Part shown: piece by piece, positions 16,200 to 24,337 of the stretch
Layout: each line of letters opens with the position of its first letter
Position numbering within the stretch: the stretch's first letter is position 1
The notes under the pieces: generated by a model
What the model saw: the letters and a program-made list of their open reading frames with translations, nothing else
Told to the model about the DNA's origin: nothing
Databases searched by the model: none
Made by a program: the position numbers and the translations under genes
Source of the DNA: JAAYLC01 sp964636665
GTDB lineage: Bacteria > Bacteroidota > Bacteroidia > Flavobacteriales > Flavobacteriaceae
Assembly: GCA_964636665.1 (NCBI GenBank)
Contig: CAZWVT010000009.1
Coordinates: 1 to 46,146, forward strand
Length of the DNA: 46,146 nucleotides
Direction: 5' to 3'

Positions 16200-16763
16200 A
16201 TGAAAAAGTATTTTCTAAAAAATTGGAGTAACATACTATTTTTAGTATTCTTAGCTTTGTTGATTATTCCACAAACACGGATGCCGATTATGGTTACTGT
16301 CCAACGATTGATTGCGTTCTCACCTTCACAAACTCCGGAGAACCAACGAAAAGTACTCAAAGATTATGATTGGATGTTAACAACTTTTGAGGATGAGCCT
16401 TATTCATTTCGAGAAGCAGAAAATCAAGTCATAGTTTTAAATTTTTGGGCAACATGGTGTCCGCCTTGTGTTGCAGAAATGCCGTCTTTCCAAAAGCTCT
16501 ACGACGATTATGGAAATCAAGTCGAATTTTTGTTTGTCACTTCCGAAGAAAAAGAACGCGTAGAAGCTTTTATGGAACGACGAGGCTATGATTTGCCGGT
16601 TTATTTTCAACGATATGCCGCTCCCGAACAATTGGAGTCGAGGGCATTGCCTACTACTTTTGTAATTTCCAAAAAAGGGGAAATTGCTATTAAAGAAACC
16701 GGAGTAGCAGATTGGAATAGCAAAAAAGTGAGGAATTTATTAGATAGTTTATTAGAAGAATAA
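16200..16763 (+). CDS. TlpA-like thioredoxin-fold thiol oxidoreductase, membrane-anchored
   Basis: The 187-residue product has an uncleaved N-terminal membrane helix (about 10-25) and a TlpA/ResA-type thioredoxin domain. The active site is WCPPC (Cys87, Cys90) in the context NFWATWCPPCVAEMPSF, and the cis-proline lies in ALPTTFVISKKGEI. Such proteins face the periplasm and reduce disulfides, for example in cytochrome c maturation or protein thiol repair; the specific client is unknown. It begins 13 nt after a terminator hairpin with no promoter box between them, so its transcription may depend on read-through or on a promoter I cannot recognise. Confidence 0.88.
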   Translation: MKKYFLKNWSNILFLVFLALLIIPQTRMPIMVTVQRLIAFSPSQTPENQRKVLKDYDWMLTTFEDEPYSFREAENQVIVLNFWATWCPPCVAEMPSFQKLYDDYGNQVEFLFVTSEEKERVEAFMERRGYDLPVYFQRYAAPEQLESRALPTTFVISKKGEIAIKETGVADWNSKKVRNLLDSLLEE

Positions 16764-16784
16764 AAGCTAAGCATTTAAATAATC

Positions 16785-16810
16785 ATTTGTAAATCTGTAA
16801 TTTTACAAAT
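16785..16810. promoter_or_regulatory. Inverted repeat upstream of the sulfur-enzyme gene
   Basis: ATTTGTAAA and TTTACAAAT form a perfect 9-bp inverted repeat around an 8-nt spacer, 35 nt before the start of the MBL/rhodanese gene. It could be an operator for a dimeric regulator or a leader hairpin. No -7 box is evident nearby. Confidence 0.35.
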
Positions 16811-16845
16811 CGAATAAAAATTGATTTATACTAAAAATTAGGATT

Positions 16846-18246
16846 ATGTTTTTTCAGCATATTTACGACAAGACCTTAGCACAAGCAAGTTATTTGGTAG
16901 GATGTCAGGCAACCGGAGAATCCATTGTCATTGACGCCAAAAGAGATATTGACGATTACTTAAAAATTGCCAAAGAAAACAATTTAAACATTACCCATAT
17001 TGCCGAAACCCACATTCACGCCGATTTTCTTTCCGGTTCTCGTGAATTGGCAGCGGTTACAGGTGCTGTGATGTATCTTTCTGACGAAGGCGGACCTGAT
17101 TGGCAATATGAATTTCCGCATAAAGGATTGAAACACAAAGACATTATTAAAGTAGGAAATTTAACTTTAGAAGTGTTGCACACTCCCGGACATACCCCTG
17201 AAAGCATTTCATTTTTATTGACAGATCACCCGAGATCGGATGAACCCGTGATGATTTTTACCGGAGATTTTGTTTTTGTAGGAGACATCGGCCGTCCGGA
17301 TTTGCTGGAAAAAGCAGCAGGGATTCAAGATACCAAGGAACTCGGTGCAAAACAAATGTACGAATCCATTCAGCGATTTGCCGAGTTGAAAGATTTTATT
17401 CAAGTCTGGCCGGGACACGGTGCAGGATCTGCTTGCGGAAAAAGTTTGGGAGCTGTTCCAAGTTCAACAGTCGGTTATGAAAAACAAGCAAACTGGGCAT
17501 TTCAATATGAAAATGATAAAGAAGGATTTATTAATTATCTGCTCACAGACCAACCGGAACCGCCAAAATACTTTGCGATGATGAAGCATTTGAACAAAGT
17601 AGATCGATCCTTGTTGACTGAAGTTCCCAATCATCCGACATTTTCATTTGAAGAAGTTCAACAAGCACTTAATGAAGGCGTAAAAGTCATCGATACGCGT
17701 GATAAAAATGCATTTACGAAAGGTCATCTTCCCGGAGTTATCAACATTCCGGCCAATAAATCATTTGCAACATGGATGGGTTGGTTTTTAAATTATGAAG
17801 AGCCGTTTATTGTAATGTCGGATTTAAAACAAAAAGATGAATTAACGCGTATGTTGATGCGTATCGGATTGGACAATATCAGAGGATTTATCATAAATAA
17901 TACGGCTTATGACGAAGCAGAAGCTTTAACATCCATTAAAAATATTGACCAAAACACGGTAAAAAAGAAAATGCAATCCGGCAAGGTTCAAGTTGTAGAT
18001 GTAAGAGGAACTTCTGAATATCAATCAGGTCATATTAAAGATGCCGATCACGTATTTTTGGGAACGCTTTTGGAAAATATAGACAAAATTTCGACAGACA
18101 AAGAAGTAATTGTTCACTGCCAAAGTGGGATGCGTTCTGCCATTGCCTGTTCCTTGCTTAAAAGAGCCGGAATAAATAATATTCTTAATTATTCAGGAGG
18201 AATGGCTGATTGGAAAGCAAATGGCAATGAAATTGTAACAGCATAA
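16846..18246 (+). CDS. Metallo-beta-lactamase/rhodanese fusion, persulfide dioxygenase-like
   Basis: The 466-residue product has an N-terminal metallo-beta-lactamase domain (about 1-250) with THIHAD (His56, His58, Asp60), HTPGHTPES, FTGDFVFVGDIGRPDLL and WPGHGAGSACG, the pattern of ETHE1/BigR-blh persulfide dioxygenases that oxidise glutathione or similar persulfide to sulfite. Two rhodanese domains follow. The first (about 262-360) has no Cys at the active-site loop (IVMSDLKQKDE), so it is probably structural. The second (about 370-464) has CQSGMR with catalytic Cys425. A sulfur-detoxification role in the cytoplasm is likely. A terminator follows. Confidence 0.9.
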   Translation: MFFQHIYDKTLAQASYLVGCQATGESIVIDAKRDIDDYLKIAKENNLNITHIAETHIHADFLSGSRELAAVTGAVMYLSDEGGPDWQYEFPHKGLKHKDIIKVGNLTLEVLHTPGHTPESISFLLTDHPRSDEPVMIFTGDFVFVGDIGRPDLLEKAAGIQDTKELGAKQMYESIQRFAELKDFIQVWPGHGAGSACGKSLGAVPSSTVGYEKQANWAFQYENDKEGFINYLLTDQPEPPKYFAMMKHLNKVDRSLLTEVPNHPTFSFEEVQQALNEGVKVIDTRDKNAFTKGHLPGVINIPANKSFATWMGWFLNYEEPFIVMSDLKQKDELTRMLMRIGLDNIRGFIINNTAYDEAEALTSIKNIDQNTVKKKMQSGKVQVVDVRGTSEYQSGHIKDADHVFLGTLLENIDKISTDKEVIVHCQSGMRSAIACSLLKRAGINNILNYSGGMADWKANGNEIVTA

Positions 18247-18281
18247 ATGAATGTCGAATAATCGATTAATTCGTGCATTAA

Positions 18282-18311
18282 AACCCAATTTCGCAACTTT
18301 GAAATTGGGTT
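18282..18311 (+). terminator. Hairpin terminator after the sulfur-enzyme gene
   Basis: AACCCAATTTC and GAAATTGGGTT form a perfect 11-bp stem around an 8-nt loop, with a T run a few bases later (TAACTTTTT). It lies 36 nt after the stop codon at 18246. Confidence 0.65.
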
Positions 18312-18361
18312 AACTTTTTAAAATAGATTGTAATAAATCTTCTGAAAATTCTAAAAACATT

Positions 18362-19030
18362 ATGCCGGAATTGTTTCATCATATTCATCCTTATGCGCCT
18401 TACATTCCGTCATCAGCCACAAAATTAATTGTCGGTACGTTGCCGCCGCCGCGTTTTACCACAGGAGAATTAAAGAAAGGCGATGTGGATTTTTGTTACG
18501 GAAGTCGTGACGGGCAATTGTGGCCCATACTTGACAAATTGTTTAATTTAAATTTAAAATATGAAAACACCGTTGATGCACGAAAACAACGAGAAGATTT
18601 TCTGATTTCACGAGGCATTGGAATTTGTGATATGGTCGCTTCTGCAAAACGCAAAAAAATCGATGCCTCGGATATAGGAATTTTAGAGGTAGAACTTCGT
18701 GATTTAGTGAGTATTCTGCAACGACATTCCGAAATTGATACTTTACTGTTTACCGGTGGAAACAGCAAGAACGGACCGGAATACTTTTTTAGAAAACATT
18801 TAAATGCATATCAAAAAAAATTGAAATTAATTTCTTCCGAAGTGCCCCGAATCCATCAGTTTAAGCTGCCTGAAACTGAGAGAATCATCAAAACCGTTTC
18901 TCTGTTGGCACCTTCGGGAGCTGCCAATCGTGCGATGGGAAGTTTGAAACAATACAAAGAAATGAAACGGCAAAATCCACACTTGACAGCCATTGATTTT
19001 CGAGTTCTGCTATACAAACCTTTTTTCTGA
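18362..19030 (+). CDS. Uracil-DNA glycosylase superfamily protein
   Basis: The 222-residue product has the N-terminal strand-loop LIVGTLPPPRF followed by FCYGSRDGQLWPIL, corresponding to motif 1 of the uracil-DNA-glycosylase-like superfamily, in which 'G..P.....FYg...N.fW' surrounds the base pocket. A later hydrophobic strand with TLLFTGGNSKNGPEYF and the LLAPSGAANRAM segment fits the second active-site motif. No iron-sulfur cysteine set is seen. The likely role is removal of a deaminated base, or at least a related nucleic-acid function; I cannot tell the base specificity. It sits alone between two terminator/promoter boundaries. Confidence 0.7.
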   Translation: MPELFHHIHPYAPYIPSSATKLIVGTLPPPRFTTGELKKGDVDFCYGSRDGQLWPILDKLFNLNLKYENTVDARKQREDFLISRGIGICDMVASAKRKKIDASDIGILEVELRDLVSILQRHSEIDTLLFTGGNSKNGPEYFFRKHLNAYQKKLKLISSEVPRIHQFKLPETERIIKTVSLLAPSGAANRAMGSLKQYKEMKRQNPHLTAIDFRVLLYKPFF

Positions 19031-19074
19031 ATTTTATCCCAAAGTTGACTTTATAAGAATTATTGGTAAAAGTG

Positions 19075-19082
19075 TATCTTTG
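19075..19082 (+). promoter_or_regulatory. Promoter -7 box of the M3 peptidase gene
   Basis: TATCTTTG matches TAnnTTTG and lies about 26 nt before the start codon at 19109. Confidence 0.5.
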
Positions 19083-19108
19083 GGACAAACTTAAAATCAT
19101 CATAAATT

Positions 19109-21223
19109 ATGAAAAAAACTATTGTGGTTTTTTTAGTGGCAACTTTCATTGTCAGTTGTAATCAAAATAAAGAAACCGAAAAATCACCGGATACCGATAT
19201 GGACACCGATAATCCGTTTTTCACAGAAAGCACTCTTCCTTATTACGCACCCGATTTTTCTAAAATTAGAAACGAACACTTTAAACCTGCAATGGAACAG
19301 GGAATTAAAGAAAAAAATGAGCGTATTCAAGAAATTTCCAATAACGAAGAAGAACCGACTTTTGAAAATACCATTGTGGCACTTGAACAAAGCGGCGATC
19401 TCTTAACGCGAACAAGCCGTGTTTTTTATGCACTTTCTTCTTCACATACCAACGATACCATTCAGGCAGTTTCAGAGGAAATGGCACCTAAATTGTCCGA
19501 ATTGAACGATAATATTTATCTAAATGATAAACTCTTTCAAAAGATAAAAACGCTTTATGAAAAACGAGATAACCTAGGTTTGGATGCAGAATCAAAACGT
19601 CTTCTTGAAAAATATTACGATGATTTTGTTGTGGCAGGTGCCAACCTTTCCGATGAAGACAAAGCTACTTTAAAAGAACACAATGCAAGACTTGCAGTAT
19701 TGACAACGCAATTTGGAAGAACATTATTAGAAGCCAACAATGCCGGAGCAGTTGTATTCACTGATAAATCTGAATTGGCAGGAATTGACGAAAATCGTTT
19801 AAAATCCTTGGAAAATGAAGATGGAGAAGGATGGAAAGTTCCACTTCTAAATACTACACAACAACCGGTATTGCAATCCATGGATAATCGTGACAGCCGT
19901 GAAAAATTATTTATGTCTGCTTGGGAACGCGCTACTGGAGCAAACAGTACGGAAGCTATCGTAAAAGAAATCGTCGAGTTAAGAGCAAAGAAAGCCCAAT
20001 TGTTAGGATTTGAAAATTATGCTGCATGGAGCTTACAACAAACCATGGCTAAAAATCCTGAAAACGTAAGAGACTTTTTTGCCCAGTTAGTTCCTGCTGC
20101 TACACGTTTGGCAAAAGCGGAAGCCGAAGAAATTCAAAAAATGATTCGTTCCAAAGGGGAAGATTTTACTTTAGAACCTTGGGATTGGAATTATTATGGC
20201 GAAATGGTTCGCAAAGAAAAATACGATTTGGATGAAAATCAAATCAAGCCTTATTTTGAATTAAATAAAGTACTTCACGACGGAGTGTTTTATGCTGCAA
20301 CTAAATTATACGGAATTACTTTTAAAGAGAGAACAGATATTCCGGTGTATCACGAAGATGTAAGTGTTTATGAAGTTTTTGAAGAAAATGGAGAACCATT
20401 AGGACTTTTTTATACCGATTTTTTCGCGCGTAGCAGTAAAAGAGGAGGCGCTTGGATGTCGAATTTTGTGACGCAATCTCACTTATACGGTACAAAACCG
20501 GTAATTTACAATGTTTGTAATTATCCAAAACCTTCAGCAGGTGAACCGGCGTTATTGACTTTTGATGAAGCGATTACCTTATTCCATGAATTTGGTCACG
20601 CATTGCACGGATTCTTCGCAAACCAGCAATATCCATCTTTGAGCGGAACTGCTGTCGCACGCGATTTTGTTGAATTTCCTTCACAGTTTAATGAAATGTG
20701 GGCATTGGATGCTGAGGTGTTGAAAAATTATGCAGTACATTACGAAACCGGAGAGCAAATTCCTCAAGAACTAATTGATAAGATTAAAAAATCAGGAACA
20801 TTTAATCAAGGATACAGCTTGACCGAAAATCTGGCTTCATCCAATTTGGATTTTGAATTTCATACCATTTCCGCCGAAACCAGTATTGATAATGTCAATC
20901 AATTTGAAAAAGATGCTTTGAACAGAACAAAATTGGATGTAGTTCATGCAGTTCCACCGAGATATCGAGCAAGTTATTTCGCTCATGTTTTTTCGGGTGG
21001 TTATGCAGCAGGTTATTATTCCTATTTATGGACAGAAATGCTGGATCAAGATGCAAGAAACTGGTTTAATAATAATGGCGGCTTGACACGTGAAAACGGA
21101 CAGCGATTAAGAGAAATGGTTCTCTCTAAAGGAAATACCGAGCCTCTCGATGAGGTTTATAAAGCCTGGAGAGGAAGCGAACCCAGTATCGAACCGCTTT
21201 TAAAAGCGCGAGGAATTAACTGA
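19109..21223 (+). CDS. M3 family metallopeptidase (peptidyl-dipeptidase Dcp-like), lipoprotein
   Basis: The 704-residue product has a lipoprotein signal (VFLVATFIVSC, Cys17) followed by an acidic linker, so it is anchored in the periplasm or at the surface. The zinc-binding motif HEFGH lies at about 493-497 (TLFHEFGHALHGFF), and the third ligand should be the Glu in the downstream DFVEFPSQFNEMW stretch. The C-terminal YSYLWTEMLDQDA segment is typical of M3A enzymes such as Dcp, which remove C-terminal dipeptides. Length and layout match Dcp. It has its own promoter and a perfect terminator, so it is a single-gene unit. Confidence 0.94.
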   Translation: MKKTIVVFLVATFIVSCNQNKETEKSPDTDMDTDNPFFTESTLPYYAPDFSKIRNEHFKPAMEQGIKEKNERIQEISNNEEEPTFENTIVALEQSGDLLTRTSRVFYALSSSHTNDTIQAVSEEMAPKLSELNDNIYLNDKLFQKIKTLYEKRDNLGLDAESKRLLEKYYDDFVVAGANLSDEDKATLKEHNARLAVLTTQFGRTLLEANNAGAVVFTDKSELAGIDENRLKSLENEDGEGWKVPLLNTTQQPVLQSMDNRDSREKLFMSAWERATGANSTEAIVKEIVELRAKKAQLLGFENYAAWSLQQTMAKNPENVRDFFAQLVPAATRLAKAEAEEIQKMIRSKGEDFTLEPWDWNYYGEMVRKEKYDLDENQIKPYFELNKVLHDGVFYAATKLYGITFKERTDIPVYHEDVSVYEVFEENGEPLGLFYTDFFARSSKRGGAWMSNFVTQSHLYGTKPVIYNVCNYPKPSAGEPALLTFDEAITLFHEFGHALHGFFANQQYPSLSGTAVARDFVEFPSQFNEMWALDAEVLKNYAVHYETGEQIPQELIDKIKKSGTFNQGYSLTENLASSNLDFEFHTISAETSIDNVNQFEKDALNRTKLDVVHAVPPRYRASYFAHVFSGGYAAGYYSYLWTEMLDQDARNWFNNNGGLTRENGQRLREMVLSKGNTEPLDEVYKAWRGSEPSIEPLLKARGIN

Positions 21224-21240
21224 GAAATCTTGTTTTAATA

Positions 21241-21280
21241 AAAATACCCTCGTGAATTGGAAAATTCACGAGGGTATTTT
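21241..21280 (+). terminator. Rho-independent terminator
   Basis: A perfect 18-bp inverted repeat (AAAATACCCTCGTGAATT with its complement) around a GGAA loop, ending in a T run. It lies 18 nt after the M3 peptidase stop; the A-rich left flank lets it also serve the convergent cytochrome gene. Confidence 0.92.
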
Positions 21281-21317
21281 TATTTGGATATAATTCCTAA
21301 AAATCGACAAAACCAAT

Positions 21318-21812
21318 TTATTCAGAAAATGGTTTATAATCTTGATTGGTAAAAGAAGGAGCGGTTGGAATTGTAATGTTTATAAATTCGTGTTGTGTAG
21401 CTTTATGACATGTATTACAAGCATTTGTAAGCGTGAGATAACTGCTTCTGAAAGTTTCTGGATTTTGTTCTGAAATTGCATTTTCAACAGCTTCAAGACC
21501 GGAGTGAATCATCGGAATATATTGCGTGTGGTCGCGATCGGGATAAGTGTTTTCTATCGCTTCAAAAGTTTCTTCAAGTTCGTGAATTTCAAATGAGGCA
21601 AGTTCCCAGTTTTCATGAATTCCGGCATACCATAATTTGTTGTGATGATTTTGGATACTGCCCATAAAATCGCCAAAGCCAGGGGTGTAGGCATTGTCAA
21701 TCTTGTGTTGCAATTCCTTAATCTGATTTTCCAAATATGCTTCTCTCGAATCTGATTGATTGCAACCGATTGTCAATAACGACAAAGCAAAAAGTGCTAT
21801 AAAATGGTTCAT
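21318..21812 (-). CDS. c-type cytochrome-like lipoprotein
   Basis: From ATG 21812 the product has 164 residues with a clear lipoprotein signal (FALSLLTIGC, Cys17); an upstream in-frame alternative start would add 13 charged residues before the signal and is unlikely. A helical body follows, and a single haem-attachment motif CNTCH lies at 132-136 (NACNTCHKATQH) close to the C-terminus. A C-terminal CxxCH after a helical bundle resembles cytochrome c'-type proteins, so it may bind one c-type haem and act in electron transfer or gas binding at the membrane. No cytochrome partner gene is adjacent. Confidence 0.8.
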   Translation of the reverse strand: MNHFIALFALSLLTIGCNQSDSREAYLENQIKELQHKIDNAYTPGFGDFMGSIQNHHNKLWYAGIHENWELASFEIHELEETFEAIENTYPDRDHTQYIPMIHSGLEAVENAISEQNPETFRSSYLTLTNACNTCHKATQHEFINITIPTAPSFTNQDYKPFSE

Positions 21813-21899
21813 AATAACATTGGTTGATTTTTCTTTTAAACGATATTGCAAAGATGTGTTTTTCTTTTCTTAAAATTAAACGCTTTTTTTATAACTTAA

Positions 21900-21936
21900 A
21901 AAAGAAGCCCCTGAATTTGTTGAAATCCGGAGGCTT
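21900..21936 (-). terminator. Terminator after the S46 peptidase gene
   Basis: On the minus strand AAGCCTCCGGATTT pairs with AAATTCAGGGGCTT (one mismatch, two G-U pairs) around a CAAC loop, followed by C and six Ts. It lies about 38 nt past the stop codon at 21974. Confidence 0.7.
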
Positions 21937-21973
21937 ACTAAACTATGAAAACAAATAAAACGTAAACCAATGC

Positions 21974-24163
21974 CTACTTTTTTCTCTTTTTCTTAGATTT
22001 TTTACTTTTCTGTGCGTTGTCTTTTTTAGGATGTACCAATTTCATTTCATCGATAAGGTGTTTTGCATCGGCAAATTTATCCACAATAAATAAAACATAG
22101 CGAATATCGACCATAATATTTCTTGAAATGGCGGGATCGTAAAAATAATCGCTCATCGTTCCTTCCCACACGCGATCAAAATTTATTCCCACCAAATTTC
22201 CATAAGCATCAATTGCAGGGCTTCCGCTGTTTCCGCCCGTTGTGTGGTTGGTTCCGATGAAATTTACGGGAATTCGTCCTTCTGCATCGGTATAAGGTCC
22301 ATAATCTTTGCTGTTATAAAGAGCTATGAGTTTTTGAGGGACGTCAAATTCATAATCTCCGGGAATGTATTTTTCAATGACGCCTTCCAGATGAGTGATG
22401 GGTTCGTAATAAACTGCATCCGCCGGGCTGTAACCGCGTACTTGTCCGTAGGTTATTCTCAAGGTGCTGTTAGCATTCGGAAAAATACGTGCATCAGGCG
22501 GGCTCAATTCCATTAGTGCTTTCATATATCCGCGCTTTAATCCTGTGATTTTTAAATCTAATGCGTCGTATTCGGGAGCAATCTTTTCAAAATAAGCATC
22601 TGCCATCGCTGCCGCAATTTGATATCCTGGATCTTCTATCAAACGTGCAACAGCAGCTTCAGGATCCCCGGAAAGTAATTTTTCAAGTTGCTCATAATCG
22701 GTAAAAGCGGAGTTTTGATAAACTTTTTCAGTCAATTGTTTTATGTCTGCACTTTTGAGTTTTTCAGGCAAAAATCTTTCGGGAACTTCCTCGGCATAAA
22801 GTTTTACCAAAGCTTCGAAAACATCTTTATCAACCTGCGCATTGTAATCTCTGTATTGAACTCGGAAAGAGTTTAATAAGTTTTCACGGCGGTCTGTAAA
22901 AGATTGTGCACCCAATCGGTCGTAACTGTTTTTTAGTTGATAGGTTTGAAATGCAAAACGCAACAATTCTCCGTTTCTTAAGACCGTTTCCAAAAAGTAT
23001 TCTCTTGCCAGATTGTATGGAGCTATTTGGGTGTAATAAGTTTCAAACTGCGGAAGAATATGCCCAAATTCTTGTTGTTTACCGTTTTTTTGTATTTCAG
23101 AAGTTAAAGCTTGTTCTTGCTGCTTTTTAATCTGAACCGCATTGGATTTTATCAATCCTTGCGTTTCTCCGCGCCATTTTTTCCAGAAATTGGCAATCCG
23201 TGCAAATTTGGAAGCGTATTGAAGTTTGATTTGCGAATCGTTTCTCATATATTCATCAACGATATCCAAAGCTTTTGTTCGAATTTTATCCCGAGCAGGA
23301 TTAAGGGAAGTAACGATTTGCTCAATGGCAATTGCCGGCAAGTATTCATCTGTCATTCCCGGAAATCCAAAGACCAGCGTAAAATCGTTTTCTGTAACGC
23401 CGTCTAAAGAAATCGGCAAAAAGTGCTTGGGTTTGTACGGCACGTTGTTTTCAGAATATTCAGCCGGACGGTTGTTATTGTCTGCATAAATCCGGAATAG
23501 TGCAAAATCTCCCGTATGTCTTGGCCATACCCAGTTATCCGTATCACTCCCGAATTTTCCAATAGAGGAAGGCGGCGCACCCACAAGCCGGATATCTTTA
23601 AAAGTTTCAACCACAAAAAGCATGTACTGATTGCCTTCATAAAATGTTCGCACACGGTTTTCTTGATATGATTCTTTAGCGGAAGTGGATACTACTTGTG
23701 AAATATTGGCTTCTATTCGCTTTTGTCTTTCATCTTCAGACATATTTTCTGTAATGCCATTCATTATTTTATCGGTAACATCTTCGATACGTACAATTAG
23801 CGTAGCAGTCATACCGGGATTTGGCAATTCTTCTTGTAAGTTTTTTGCCCAAAATCCGTTTTCCAAATAATCATTTTCTACGGTTGAATGACTTTGAATC
23901 TGTGAATATCCGCAGTGATGATTAGTCAAAAGCAATCCTTTGTCCGAAATAAGTTCTGAAGTACAACCGCCGTTAAAATGGACGATGGCATCTTTTAAAC
24001 TGGAATTATTGACATCGTAAATATCTTGGACGGACATTTTCATGCCCAAATTTTTCATTTCGGATTCGTTCATTCCTTCCAAAAGTGAAGGAATCCACAT
24101 ACCGCCTTGTTGGGCAAAAAGTGAAAAAGAAAAAAGAACAAACAGAAGGTTTAAAAATCTCAT
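21974..24163 (-). CDS. S46 family dipeptidyl-peptidase, DPP11-like
   Basis: The 729-residue product has a signal peptide (about 1-18) and the S46 architecture: chymotrypsin-like halves around a helical domain. The catalytic His lies in TNHHCGY (His83) and the nucleophile in TGGNSGSPAIDAYGNLVG. Eighteen residues after this Ser is an Arg (GINFDRVWEGTMSD), the position that in Porphyromonas gingivalis DPP11 (Arg673) gives specificity for Asp/Glu at P1, whereas DPP7 has Gly there. It should release acidic dipeptides in the periplasm. The C-terminus carries an unusual Lys-rich tail (KKSKKKRKK). Single-gene unit with a terminator. Confidence 0.92.
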   Translation of the reverse strand: MRFLNLLFVLFSFSLFAQQGGMWIPSLLEGMNESEMKNLGMKMSVQDIYDVNNSSLKDAIVHFNGGCTSELISDKGLLLTNHHCGYSQIQSHSTVENDYLENGFWAKNLQEELPNPGMTATLIVRIEDVTDKIMNGITENMSEDERQKRIEANISQVVSTSAKESYQENRVRTFYEGNQYMLFVVETFKDIRLVGAPPSSIGKFGSDTDNWVWPRHTGDFALFRIYADNNNRPAEYSENNVPYKPKHFLPISLDGVTENDFTLVFGFPGMTDEYLPAIAIEQIVTSLNPARDKIRTKALDIVDEYMRNDSQIKLQYASKFARIANFWKKWRGETQGLIKSNAVQIKKQQEQALTSEIQKNGKQQEFGHILPQFETYYTQIAPYNLAREYFLETVLRNGELLRFAFQTYQLKNSYDRLGAQSFTDRRENLLNSFRVQYRDYNAQVDKDVFEALVKLYAEEVPERFLPEKLKSADIKQLTEKVYQNSAFTDYEQLEKLLSGDPEAAVARLIEDPGYQIAAAMADAYFEKIAPEYDALDLKITGLKRGYMKALMELSPPDARIFPNANSTLRITYGQVRGYSPADAVYYEPITHLEGVIEKYIPGDYEFDVPQKLIALYNSKDYGPYTDAEGRIPVNFIGTNHTTGGNSGSPAIDAYGNLVGINFDRVWEGTMSDYFYDPAISRNIMVDIRYVLFIVDKFADAKHLIDEMKLVHPKKDNAQKSKKSKKKRKK

Positions 24164-24337
24164 TGCATTACATTTTTAATCAGCCTGCAAGATACTAATA
24201 GTTGGCAGATTTGGAGATGCAAAATTGCCCGTAGAAAAGTTTTTTTGAAAATTAGCCAACGGTTTTAGCAGTTTAAGATATCCCTTCGAGTATTCTAAAA
24301 TAAGGTCTCGACTGCATCGCCCTACAATAATTACTGA

